Shown: one piece after another, positions 16,975 to 24,969 of the stretch | Position numbering within the stretch: position 1 is the stretch's first letter | Layout of the letters: each line of letters starts with the position of its first letter | Program-made: the position numbers and the translations under genes | Assembly: GCA_022821085.1 (NCBI GenBank) | Contig: JAJEEG010000006.1 | Location: 2,005,330 to 2,069,329, forward strand | Direction of reading: 5' to 3' | Source: Candidatus Latescibacterota bacterium | GTDB taxonomy: Bacteria > JAAXHH01 | DNA length: 64,000 nt | Notes under the pieces: generated by a model | What the model saw: only the letters and a program-made list of their open reading frames with translations | What the model was told of the DNA's origin: nothing | Databases searched by the model: none

Positions 16975-19482
16975 ATGGTCTTTGTCTACACCTTGCTATA
17001 TTCCGCGCTGATCGTGCTGCTCTCGCCGGTCCTGGCCTGTCTGTCCATCCTGGACCGGTACGGTATGCGCCAGCGGCTCGGCCGGCTGCCGCTCGTTCCC
17101 GACGGGGAGAACCGGCCGGTCGTCTGGTTCCACTGCGCGTCCGTGGGCGAAGCCACCGGCCTGGCCGCCGTGATCGCCGGATTCCCGGAACGCCATCCCG
17201 GTTACCAGGTGCTGGTCACCACGATGACCGAAACCGGCCTGGCCTATGCCAGGAAGCACGTACCCCGGGCCCGGTACTTCGGACTGGCGCCCCTCGACGC
17301 GCCCTTCATCGTCCGACGGGTGTTCGCGCGTGTACGCCCCCGCGCTCTGGTTCTGCTCGAAGGGGAACTCTGGCCCGGCATGCTCGGGGCGGCCGCCGCC
17401 CACGATTGCCCCGTGGCCCTGGTCAACGGCCGCATGTCGGATCGCAGTCTCGCGCGAAACCGATTCGTGAAGCCGTTGTTCAGGCACATGTTGCGGCGTC
17501 TGGCCGCCGTGGGCGTCCAGCATGCGCTCGACGGCGAGCGGTTCATCGCCTATGGCGCGGACCCGGGCCGGGTGCGGGTGACCGGCAACGTCAAGTTCGA
17601 CCTGGCCGCCGAACAGCAGGGCCCCGGGCGGGAATCGCTGCGCCGTGAACTCGGCCTGTCCGCTTCCGTGCCGGTCATCATGGCGGGTTGCCCCCGGCCG
17701 GTGGAAGAGGAACGCGCCGTGCTGGCGGCCTTCGTCCGCGTACGGAAACGGTATCCCGAGGTCAAATTGATCTGGGCGCCCCGGCACCTCCAGCGCATAC
17801 CCCCTGCCGAGCAGATGCTGAAGGCGGCCGGCCTTCGGTTCGCCCATCGGACGCGGTTGGGCGGCCCCGATGGGGCGGGCGAATCGGTCAAGGCCGGAGC
17901 AGGCGGTACGGAGCGCACGGCGGCACCCGACGGCGCGGGCGACCCCGATGGCACGGGCGGCCCCGACAGAACGGCCCCCGCTCCCTTCGACGTGATCATT
18001 CTGGACACCATGGGTGAACTGGCATCCATGTATGCCGCCGCGGACATGTCCTTCGTGGGCGCCACGCTGGTTCCCCTCGGCGGCCACAACCTGCTCGAGC
18101 CCGCGGCTTGCGGCATACCGGTCCTCTTCGGCCCCCACACCGAGAACGTCCGGGCAAGCGCCGCGGCCCTGCTGCGAACCGGGGGCGGCATGGTTGTGCA
18201 CGACGGCGGCGAACTTGCGCTGAAATGGCTCGAACTGCTGGACGACCCGGGGAAGTGCACGCAGACCGGCGCGGCCGCCCGGCAGGCCGTGCTCGAATGT
18301 GCGAAGTCCGTGGACCGCACATTGGACCTTGTCGACCAGTGGATCCTCGATCCGGATGCTGGCAGATCCGCCGGATCCGGGACGTGGCGCTACACGCAAC
18401 ACACGCCGATCATTACCCGGTTGATGGACCCCGACGAACGCGCTCCCGCCATCCGCGCCATGCACGCTGCGTTGATGCCCGCGTCCCTGCTGATGGGCAT
18501 TTTGATCCGGTTACGCAATGGGTTGTATGACAAGAAACTGCTGACTTCCGACCGATTGCCGGTCCCGGTGATCAGCGTAGGCGCACTGACCGCGGGCGGC
18601 GCGGGGAAGACCCCGGTCGTACGGTACCTCGCGGGCCGCCTTCGGGACGCCGGCTACCGGCCCGCCGTGCTGAGCCGAGGTTACGGCAGGAATTCCCGCG
18701 CGACACAGGCGATCAGACCGGGCGTCCTTTGGCAGGAGGCGGGCGACGAACCGGCCTTCCTGGCCTCGGCCCTTCCCGATGTACCAGTGGTTGTCGGCGC
18801 GAGCCGCACCGCGGCGGGTCGTCTGGCGATCGACAGTCACGGGGCGGACGTGCTGCTGCTGGACGACGGATTCCAGCACAGGCGCACGGCCCGCGCGGTG
18901 GACATCGTGGTGCATGACGCCACCAGCCGCCCCAGCCGGGGGCGCCTGCTTCCCGCCGGACCTTATCGAGAACCGGTCTCCTCGCTCCGCCGCGCCCGGG
19001 CACTGGTGCTGACACGGACAGACCAGGCCCAATCCGCGGCAGTCGACACGGCGCGAATAAAAGAATCGTTCCCCCACCTGGCGCTCATCGAAGCCGTCTA
19101 TGAACCCGCGAGGCTGCGGCGCCTGGACGACGACACGAGCCTTCCGCTTAATTGGCTCGCCAGCCGTGAGGTACTCGTTCTCTGCGGGATCGCCAACCCG
19201 GCTTCCTTCGTACAGACGGTCACGGACGCCGGAGCACGCGTGACCCGGGTCCTGGCGTACCGGGATCACCACCCCTTCACCCCGTCCGACCTGGACCGGG
19301 CGCTGTCCCTGGCTTCAGCATCGAGCGTGGAATACCTCGTCACCACGGAAAAAGACGCCGTCCGGATCCCTCCGGGGCAAACCATCAGAAAACACCTGGT
19401 CGCCCTGGATATCGCGCTCCGGTTGACCTCGGGCGAACCTGCACTCGAGGAAATGCTTTCAATGCTGGACGACACGCGATGA
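16975..19482 (+). CDS. waaA-lpxK: Fused Kdo transferase (WaaA) and tetraacyldisaccharide 4'-kinase (LpxK)
   Basis: An 835-residue fusion of two lipid A pathway enzymes. Residues 1-430 are WaaA (GT30): an N-terminal anchor helix, VWFHCASVGEATGLAAVI, TTMTETGLAYA, LVNGRMSDRS, and FVGATLVPLGGHNLLEPAACG in the donor domain. Residues about 475-835 are LpxK: the P-loop SVGALTAGGAGKTPVVRYLA, VLSRGYGR, LLLDDGFQHRR and DHHPFTPSD. LpxK phosphorylates the disaccharide made by LpxB and WaaA adds Kdo, so the fusion joins consecutive steps. A Gly/Asp-rich repetitive loop (17861-17985) is inserted within the WaaA half. No stop or frameshift separates the halves. Confidence 0.93.
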   Translation: MVFVYTLLYSALIVLLSPVLACLSILDRYGMRQRLGRLPLVPDGENRPVVWFHCASVGEATGLAAVIAGFPERHPGYQVLVTTMTETGLAYARKHVPRARYFGLAPLDAPFIVRRVFARVRPRALVLLEGELWPGMLGAAAAHDCPVALVNGRMSDRSLARNRFVKPLFRHMLRRLAAVGVQHALDGERFIAYGADPGRVRVTGNVKFDLAAEQQGPGRESLRRELGLSASVPVIMAGCPRPVEEERAVLAAFVRVRKRYPEVKLIWAPRHLQRIPPAEQMLKAAGLRFAHRTRLGGPDGAGESVKAGAGGTERTAAPDGAGDPDGTGGPDRTAPAPFDVIILDTMGELASMYAAADMSFVGATLVPLGGHNLLEPAACGIPVLFGPHTENVRASAAALLRTGGGMVVHDGGELALKWLELLDDPGKCTQTGAAARQAVLECAKSVDRTLDLVDQWILDPDAGRSAGSGTWRYTQHTPIITRLMDPDERAPAIRAMHAALMPASLLMGILIRLRNGLYDKKLLTSDRLPVPVISVGALTAGGAGKTPVVRYLAGRLRDAGYRPAVLSRGYGRNSRATQAIRPGVLWQEAGDEPAFLASALPDVPVVVGASRTAAGRLAIDSHGADVLLLDDGFQHRRTARAVDIVVHDATSRPSRGRLLPAGPYREPVSSLRRARALVLTRTDQAQSAAVDTARIKESFPHLALIEAVYEPARLRRLDDDTSLPLNWLASREVLVLCGIANPASFVQTVTDAGARVTRVLAYRDHHPFTPSDLDRALSLASASSVEYLVTTEKDAVRIPPGQTIRKHLVALDIALRLTSGEPALEEMLSMLDDTR

Positions 19483-19553
19483 ACCGGCTATATTTACTAA
19501 CCTGTTCGTTAATTTGACGACACCCGGCTTTTCATCCTTCTGAAATCCATTAA

Positions 19554-21095
19554 ATGGCTGACTCGAACTGGATTGCCATCCTCGATTTCGGCGCGCAGTA
19601 CACCCAGCTCATCGCGCGGCGCATACGGGAAAGCCACGTTTATTGCGAAGTACTTCCCTACGATACGCCGGCGTCCGAAATCTCGGCGCGCCAAGTCTCC
19701 GGCATCGTCCTTTCGGGCGGTCCGGCCAGCGTGTACGGGGAAGACGCGCCGCACCCGGATCCGGCCATATTCGAGACGGGCAAACCGATCCTCGGGATCT
19801 GCTACGGCCTGCAGCTCATGGGGCATTACCACGAAGGCGAGGTCGCCCACGCCGGAACCCGGGAGTACGGCAACGCGGGAATCCGGACGACGGGAGACAC
19901 GCCCCTGTTCCGCGACCTGCCAGAGCGCATGACGGTCTGGATGAGTCACGGCGACGAGCTCAAGGCGCCGCCGCCGGATTTCGACATCATCGCCCGCTCC
20001 GACAACGGGCACATCGCCGCCGTCGCCCAGCCGGAACGCCGGATCTATGGCGTGCAGTTCCATCCGGAAGTCGTGCACACGGTCCATGGCCGCGAGATCC
20101 TCGAGAATTTCGTATTCGCCCTTTGCGGCTGCGAGGGAAGCTGGACGCCGCAGACCTTCATCGACGAGGCCATGGCCTCAATCCGGGAGAACGTGGGTGA
20201 ACGCCGCGTGGCCTGCTTCGCCAGCGGCGGCGTGGATTCCTCGGTCGTGGCGGCGCTGATCGGCCGGGCCATCGGGGACCGTCTGACCTGCATCTTCGTG
20301 GACACGGGCATGCTCCGGAAGGACGAGGCCAGGCAGGTCGAAGAGACCTACCGGCGGACCATCAACGCCCGGTTCCGATTCGTGGACGCCTCGGACCGGT
20401 TCCTGGACCGGCTGAAAGGTGTGGAGGAACCGGAACAGAAACGCAAGATCATCGGGGACGAGTTCATTCGCGTCCTGGAAAGCGAACTGACCTCGCTGCG
20501 CGGCGTCCACATCCTGGCCCAGGGCACCCTCTACCCCGACGTGATCGAAAGCGCCTCCGTGAAGGGCCCGGCCAGCATCATCAAGACCCACCACAACGTG
20601 GGCGGGCTGCCGGACGACCTGGAACTGGAGCTGCTGGAACCGGTCCGGAACCTGTTCAAGGACGAGGTACGCACCGTAGGCCGGGAACTCGGCCTGCCCG
20701 ACGAGATCATCAACCGCCATCCCTTCCCGGGACCGGGCCTGGGTATCCGCGTACTGGGGGAAGTGACCCGGGAGCGGGTGGCCATGCTGCAGGACGCGGA
20801 CAAGATCTTCATCGACGAACTGCGCCGGGCCGGCCTGTACGACGAGGTCTCCCAGGCGCTGGCCGTGCTGCTTCCGGTCAAGACCGTCGGCGTGATGGGC
20901 GACGCCCGCACCTACGAGCGCGTCATCGCCCTCCGGGCCGTGACCACGCTGGACTTCATGACGGCCGACTGGGCGCGCCTGCCCGCCGATTTCCTGGCGC
21001 ACGTGTCGAACCGCATCATCAACGAAGTGAGGGGCGTAAACCGCGTGGTCTACGACCTCAGTTCCAAGCCACCCGGCACCATAGAATGGGAATGA
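19554..21095 (+). CDS. guaA: GMP synthase (glutamine-hydrolysing)
   Basis: A 513-residue enzyme converting XMP to GMP. The class I amidotransferase half shows the nucleophile in GICYGLQLMGH and FHPEV; the ATP-pyrophosphatase half shows FASGGVDSSVVAAL (P-loop SGGVDSS) and the C-terminal dimerisation domain with GPGLGIRVLGEVT and TSKPPGTIEWE-type ending (here SSKPPGTIEWE). Length and all domains are normal. It stands 71 bp after lpxK and ends 4 bp before the next start, so it is likely translationally linked with the helicase-associated gene. Confidence 0.97.
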   Translation: MADSNWIAILDFGAQYTQLIARRIRESHVYCEVLPYDTPASEISARQVSGIVLSGGPASVYGEDAPHPDPAIFETGKPILGICYGLQLMGHYHEGEVAHAGTREYGNAGIRTTGDTPLFRDLPERMTVWMSHGDELKAPPPDFDIIARSDNGHIAAVAQPERRIYGVQFHPEVVHTVHGREILENFVFALCGCEGSWTPQTFIDEAMASIRENVGERRVACFASGGVDSSVVAALIGRAIGDRLTCIFVDTGMLRKDEARQVEETYRRTINARFRFVDASDRFLDRLKGVEEPEQKRKIIGDEFIRVLESELTSLRGVHILAQGTLYPDVIESASVKGPASIIKTHHNVGGLPDDLELELLEPVRNLFKDEVRTVGRELGLPDEIINRHPFPGPGLGIRVLGEVTRERVAMLQDADKIFIDELRRAGLYDEVSQALAVLLPVKTVGVMGDARTYERVIALRAVTTLDFMTADWARLPADFLAHVSNRIINEVRGVNRVVYDLSSKPPGTIEWE

Positions 21096-21099
21096 GCCC

Positions 21100-23169
21100 T
21101 TGATCCTCCAGGACTACCTCGCTGCCCTGCCCATGGGCGACCTGAAATCCATCGCCGTCACCCTCGGCGTGCAGCCCGGCATGATCTCCCGCGCCCGGCT
21201 GATCCGTGAAATCACGGACCAGGTCTTCGAGCCGGGGTACATCGATCAGTCCGTGGACGATCTGAACGAAGAAGCCCGGGGTATTCTCCTGGCCGTGCTG
21301 TCGGCCGGCGACGCGGGCCGCGTCTATGATACGAGAAAACCCTCCAACGAGGGGTTGATCGAACATCTCCACGGACTACTGAACCGGGGACTCGTGATCG
21401 GCCGGCGACCGGCATACCGTACCGTCGACTTCACCGTTCCGGAAGACCTCCGCGACATGCTGATCCGCAATTTTACGGACCGGTTGGCGGGGTTTTTTCA
21501 GGCGGAAGCGGCGAAATCGGAAGACGACGAAAGCCGGGACCTCACCACGGTCCGAAACGTCTTCGCCCTGGTAAACGGCCTGCGTCACAACCCGGCGCGA
21601 CTCACGGACCGGGGCCTGCCCTACAAACGGGCGCTCGATGCCATGATGGATCGGCAGGAAGCCGTGACGAACGGCTTGCCGGATTCGGAGGAGGAAACCC
21701 CCGATCAGATGCGCTTCGTCATGGACTATGCGCAGTGGCGCGGGTTGACGCGCATTGAGGACGGACGTCTCCGCGCCGACTGCGAATTCGAATCGTGGCT
21801 GGCGCAGCCCACTACCGAAAAACTGGCGAACCTGCTGTCTTTCTGGCACGCGGGGGACCGGGCCCGTTCCCCCGCGGTGTCCGCATTGCCGGGCATCCTC
21901 AGGCTGTGCGTGGGTTTCGCGCAGGTGGACCTGGACCAGATCCTGCGCTGCGTGCTGACCTGTTCTTCTCCTCACGTACGGACGGATGCCTTCAGCGCAG
22001 AGGAAAAAGCGGAGATCCTCGCCGCGCTGCGCGAGCTCGAATGGATCGGTCTCCTGCGGCAGTACGACGGCAAGAACGGGGCCGGCGACGGCCTGGTGAT
22101 CACGCCGGCGGGACGGCACGTGTTCGGCGGGCAGGACTGGCCGGACGAGCAGGCCTGGAGCACGCAGTTCGTCGTCCAGCCCACCTTCGAGATCATCGCA
22201 CCCCGGGACCTGGACCTGAGGATCCGGGAAAAGCTCGAACATTTCGCCGACCTCGAAAAAGTCGATCTCACGCTGACCTACCGGGTAACCCGCGATACCA
22301 TCTACCGGGCCGCCAACGCGGACATGTCCGGCGCGGACGTAAACAGTTTCCTGGCGGACCATTCCGAGAAGGACGTGCCCCAGAACGTCGCGTACTCGAT
22401 CCAGTCGTGGGGCGATGCGTACGGCCAGGTGTATTTCATGGAGACCTTCCTCCTGCGGACCGCCAGCGCCGAGATCGCCAGCCATATCAAGGCCCACGGG
22501 GAGCTCGCGCCCTACATCAAGGGCGAGGTGTCGCCCGACGCGCTGATCGTGGAACGAAAGACGTACCGCGAACTGATGGACCTACTGCAGAAACAGGGTT
22601 ACATGCCGAGGTCGGGGATCGTCGGACCAGCGGGGGCCGATTCTGCACCCAACGCCGGACAGGCGGTCCAGGGTCCCCGGTCAGGCAACGGGAGCGGCCT
22701 GCGTACAGATCCAAAAGATCCACGGGAGCGAAGCGGTCATCCCGACCAAGGCGATCCTCCCGCGGACGGTGCGCAGCCTGCCCCCCCTGAATCCGAACGA
22801 AAGCCGGTTCTAGGGTTTGGGGACTGTCTTCCCGGATTCCAACTGCACAAGGGCTCGGGTGGCGTCGAAAGGAACGCGCCGCACATCGAGCAGGCCGCCA
22901 ACATGCAGTACCTGTCCCCCGGGCAGACGGAAGAACTCCTGGAAATGGCCGTGAAGAACAACCACCGGGCCGTCGTGGAATACTACCTGGGCAACCGGAG
23001 CCGCAGCTTCCTGCACCGGATCAAGCCCATCCGCATCGAGCGGACCCGGGGCACGCCCTTCGTCGAGGCGCACCGCATCCCCGAAGGCGACGTGCACGCC
23101 TTCAAGATCGCGAACATCCGGGCGATCCGGATCGTATACGAGCACGAAGAGCAAGCAGGCGGCAGTTGA
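21100..23169 (+). CDS. Helicase-associated-domain protein with C-terminal WYL-like domain
   Basis: A 689-residue protein with no helicase motor. Residues about 355-480 match the stand-alone XPB/Ssl2-type helicase C-terminal domain (PF13625): VQPTFEIIAPRDLDLRIREK, LTYRVTRDTIYRA and PQNVAYSIQSWG. The first 130 residues are alpha-helical with the common LQDYLAALPMGDLKSIA opening. A Pro/Gly-rich linker (about 505-590) leads to a WYL-like module (MAVKNNHRAVVEYYLGN, IKPIRIERTRGTPFVEAH). Similar proteins occur beside XPB-like helicases and may regulate or bind DNA. The TTG at 21100, 4 bp after guaA, is chosen because the conserved N-terminus precedes the first ATG at 21133. Confidence 0.75.
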   Translation: MILQDYLAALPMGDLKSIAVTLGVQPGMISRARLIREITDQVFEPGYIDQSVDDLNEEARGILLAVLSAGDAGRVYDTRKPSNEGLIEHLHGLLNRGLVIGRRPAYRTVDFTVPEDLRDMLIRNFTDRLAGFFQAEAAKSEDDESRDLTTVRNVFALVNGLRHNPARLTDRGLPYKRALDAMMDRQEAVTNGLPDSEEETPDQMRFVMDYAQWRGLTRIEDGRLRADCEFESWLAQPTTEKLANLLSFWHAGDRARSPAVSALPGILRLCVGFAQVDLDQILRCVLTCSSPHVRTDAFSAEEKAEILAALRELEWIGLLRQYDGKNGAGDGLVITPAGRHVFGGQDWPDEQAWSTQFVVQPTFEIIAPRDLDLRIREKLEHFADLEKVDLTLTYRVTRDTIYRAANADMSGADVNSFLADHSEKDVPQNVAYSIQSWGDAYGQVYFMETFLLRTASAEIASHIKAHGELAPYIKGEVSPDALIVERKTYRELMDLLQKQGYMPRSGIVGPAGADSAPNAGQAVQGPRSGNGSGLRTDPKDPRERSGHPDQGDPPADGAQPAPPESERKPVLGFGDCLPGFQLHKGSGGVERNAPHIEQAANMQYLSPGQTEELLEMAVKNNHRAVVEYYLGNRSRSFLHRIKPIRIERTRGTPFVEAHRIPEGDVHAFKIANIRAIRIVYEHEEQAGGS

Positions 23170-23195
23170 ACACCCCGCCGATCGGAGGACCAGCC

Positions 23196-24047
23196 ATGCA
23201 CACCACCCTGATCGACGTACACACGCTGTACCGGCATCACCAGGATCCGGACTGGCGCGTGATCGACGCGCGGTTCTCCCTGGCCGACGCGGGCCAGGGC
23301 GCCCGGGAATACGGCGAAGGCCACGTGCCCGGCGCCGTGTACGCTCACCTGGACGAGGACCTCTCCGGACCCATTATCCGCGGTGAAACGGGCCGCCACC
23401 CATTGCCAACGGTGGGCCGGGCCGCCGAGGTATTCTCACGGTTAGGGATCGACGGAGACGTGCAGGTCGCCGTTTACGACGGTGCGGGCGGTTCGGTGGC
23501 CGCCCGGGTATGGTGGATGCTCCGCTGGCTGGGGCACGACGCCGTCGCCGTGTTGGACGGCGGCTGGCCGGCCTGGTCCGGGGCGGTACTGCCGGTTACG
23601 CGGGATGTGCCGGAAGTGGCGGCGCGCACCTTCGTGCCCAGCGTCCGGGCTCACCTGGTCACCGACGTGGACGGCGTGAACAGGTACCGGAACGATGCGG
23701 CCTGGACCGTCCTGGACGCCCGCACGCCGGAGCGGTTCCGCGGTGAACAGGAGCCCATTGACCCCGTTGCCGGCCATATCCCGGGCGCAACATGCGCGAC
23801 TTTCGATGCGAACCTGGGAGACGATGGCCGCTTTCGTTCGCCGGAGGAGCTGAAACGGAGATTTGAAGGGTTATTCGGCGGTGTGCCAACCGACCGGGCT
23901 ATAAACTACTGCGGCTCGGGGGTATCAGCCTGTCACAACCTGCTCGCCATCGCCCACGCGGGCCTGGGCAATGCCGTACTTTACCCGGGTTCCTGGAGCG
24001 AGTGGATAACGGACGAGGACCGGCCGATCGGGACGGGGGAGGGGTGA
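23196..24047 (+). CDS. Sulfurtransferase (thiosulfate / 3-mercaptopyruvate type, double rhodanese)
   Basis: A 283-residue tandem rhodanese. The first, inactive domain has VIDARFSL and GHVPGAVYAHLD; the second holds the active loop YCGSGVSACH, close to the CGSGV[TS]A of mercaptopyruvate and thiosulfate sulfurtransferases. It moves a sulfane sulfur to cyanide or thiols in the cytoplasm. The ATG at 23196 has GGAGG 7 bases upstream and fits the family N-terminus better than the in-frame TTG at 23166. It follows the helicase-associated gene closely on the same strand. Confidence 0.92.
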   Translation: MHTTLIDVHTLYRHHQDPDWRVIDARFSLADAGQGAREYGEGHVPGAVYAHLDEDLSGPIIRGETGRHPLPTVGRAAEVFSRLGIDGDVQVAVYDGAGGSVAARVWWMLRWLGHDAVAVLDGGWPAWSGAVLPVTRDVPEVAARTFVPSVRAHLVTDVDGVNRYRNDAAWTVLDARTPERFRGEQEPIDPVAGHIPGATCATFDANLGDDGRFRSPEELKRRFEGLFGGVPTDRAINYCGSGVSACHNLLAIAHAGLGNAVLYPGSWSEWITDEDRPIGTGEG

Positions 24048-24056
24048 TTCCATCCC

Positions 24057-24764
24057 TCACTTCCCAAACGCATACCGAAACGTCACCCACAGGATCTTCA
24101 CGCCCGCCCGGACCGCGCCGGACAAGGTCCCGGTGATCTTGGAGACCCCGACCCGGCGGCGGTAACTGACGGGTACATCAACCGTCCGATACCGCTTCCG
24201 TGCCGCCTTGATCTGCATCTCGACGGTCCAGCCGAAGTTCTGATCCGCCATTTCCAGCTCGAGCAGCCGGTCGTAGCGTATGGCCCGGAACGGTCCGAGG
24301 TCGGTGTACCGATGGCCGTAGAGCCACCGGATGATCCGCGGTACGAGGACGTTCCCGATGACGGCCTGGGCCGGCATGGATCCCGGCGCACGGCGGCCCA
24401 GCATCCGCGATCCGATCACCAGGTCGCAGCCGTCTTCCGCGATCGGCCGCACCAGGTCCGCCATCTCTTCCGGGTAGTCGCTGAAGTCGCCGTCCAGGAA
24501 CACGATGACGTCCGGGGCGAACCGTTCGGCTTCGGCCATGCCGCGAAGGCAGGCCGCTCCATAACCGCGCCGGGGTTCCCGCACGACGACGGCGCCGCCC
24601 TCTTCTGCCACTGCCGCCGTCCGGTCCGTCGACCCGTTGTCCACCACGATCACGGCCGCGGCCATTCCCGACGGGATATGCGCCAGGACCAGGCCGATCG
24701 ATTCCTCTTCGTTCAGGACCGGAATGATGACCACGATGTTCCGACTGTCCGCCGACCGCGCCAT
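24057..24764 (-). CDS. Family 2 glycosyltransferase (dolichol-phosphate mannosyltransferase-like)
   Basis: A 235-residue GT-A enzyme: VVIIPVLNEEESIG at the N-terminus, nucleotide-binding VVDNGSTDRT, and the D-x-D-like FLDGDFSDYPEEM. There is no C-terminal transmembrane pair, so it is the short soluble form. It probably transfers a sugar from a nucleotide donor to a lipid carrier or glycan at the membrane. It converges on the sulfurtransferase gene and diverges from smc. A perfect 8-bp inverted repeat (24811-24829) lies just upstream of its start. Confidence 0.88.
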   Translation of the reverse strand: MARSADSRNIVVIIPVLNEEESIGLVLAHIPSGMAAAVIVVDNGSTDRTAAVAEEGGAVVVREPRRGYGAACLRGMAEAERFAPDVIVFLDGDFSDYPEEMADLVRPIAEDGCDLVIGSRMLGRRAPGSMPAQAVIGNVLVPRIIRWLYGHRYTDLGPFRAIRYDRLLELEMADQNFGWTVEMQIKAARKRYRTVDVPVSYRRRVGVSKITGTLSGAVRAGVKILWVTFRYAFGK

Positions 24765-24810
24765 ATCTGGCCCCTCAAAATCCCTTTCGATCCGTGTTTA
24801 TCGTGGTTTC

Positions 24811-24829
24811 CGGCGGTCCGGGACCGCCG
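24811..24829. promoter_or_regulatory. Perfect inverted repeat between glycosyltransferase and smc
   Basis: CGGCGGTC-CGG-GACCGCCG: an 8-bp perfect arm with a 3-base centre in the divergent intergenic region. It could be a repressor site or a short hairpin in the glycosyltransferase leader. Confidence 0.45.
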
Positions 24830-24848
24830 TACATAGTGTATAATTCGC

Positions 24849-24876
24849 TTGACAAGCCCCCTACATATACTAATAT
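24849..24876 (+). promoter_or_regulatory. Promoter for smc-coaE
   Basis: TTGACA (24849-24854) and TAATAT (24871-24876) with a 16-bp spacer, giving a leader of about 88 bases before smc. Confidence 0.65.
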
Positions 24877-24969
24877 ATCCCCTTAATAGTCTCCTGAAAC
24901 CCATTTTCAACCCGATCTGACTTTACCGTATTTCAAACCGGCTGTATTCGCCATCAGGATCCGTGCCCG

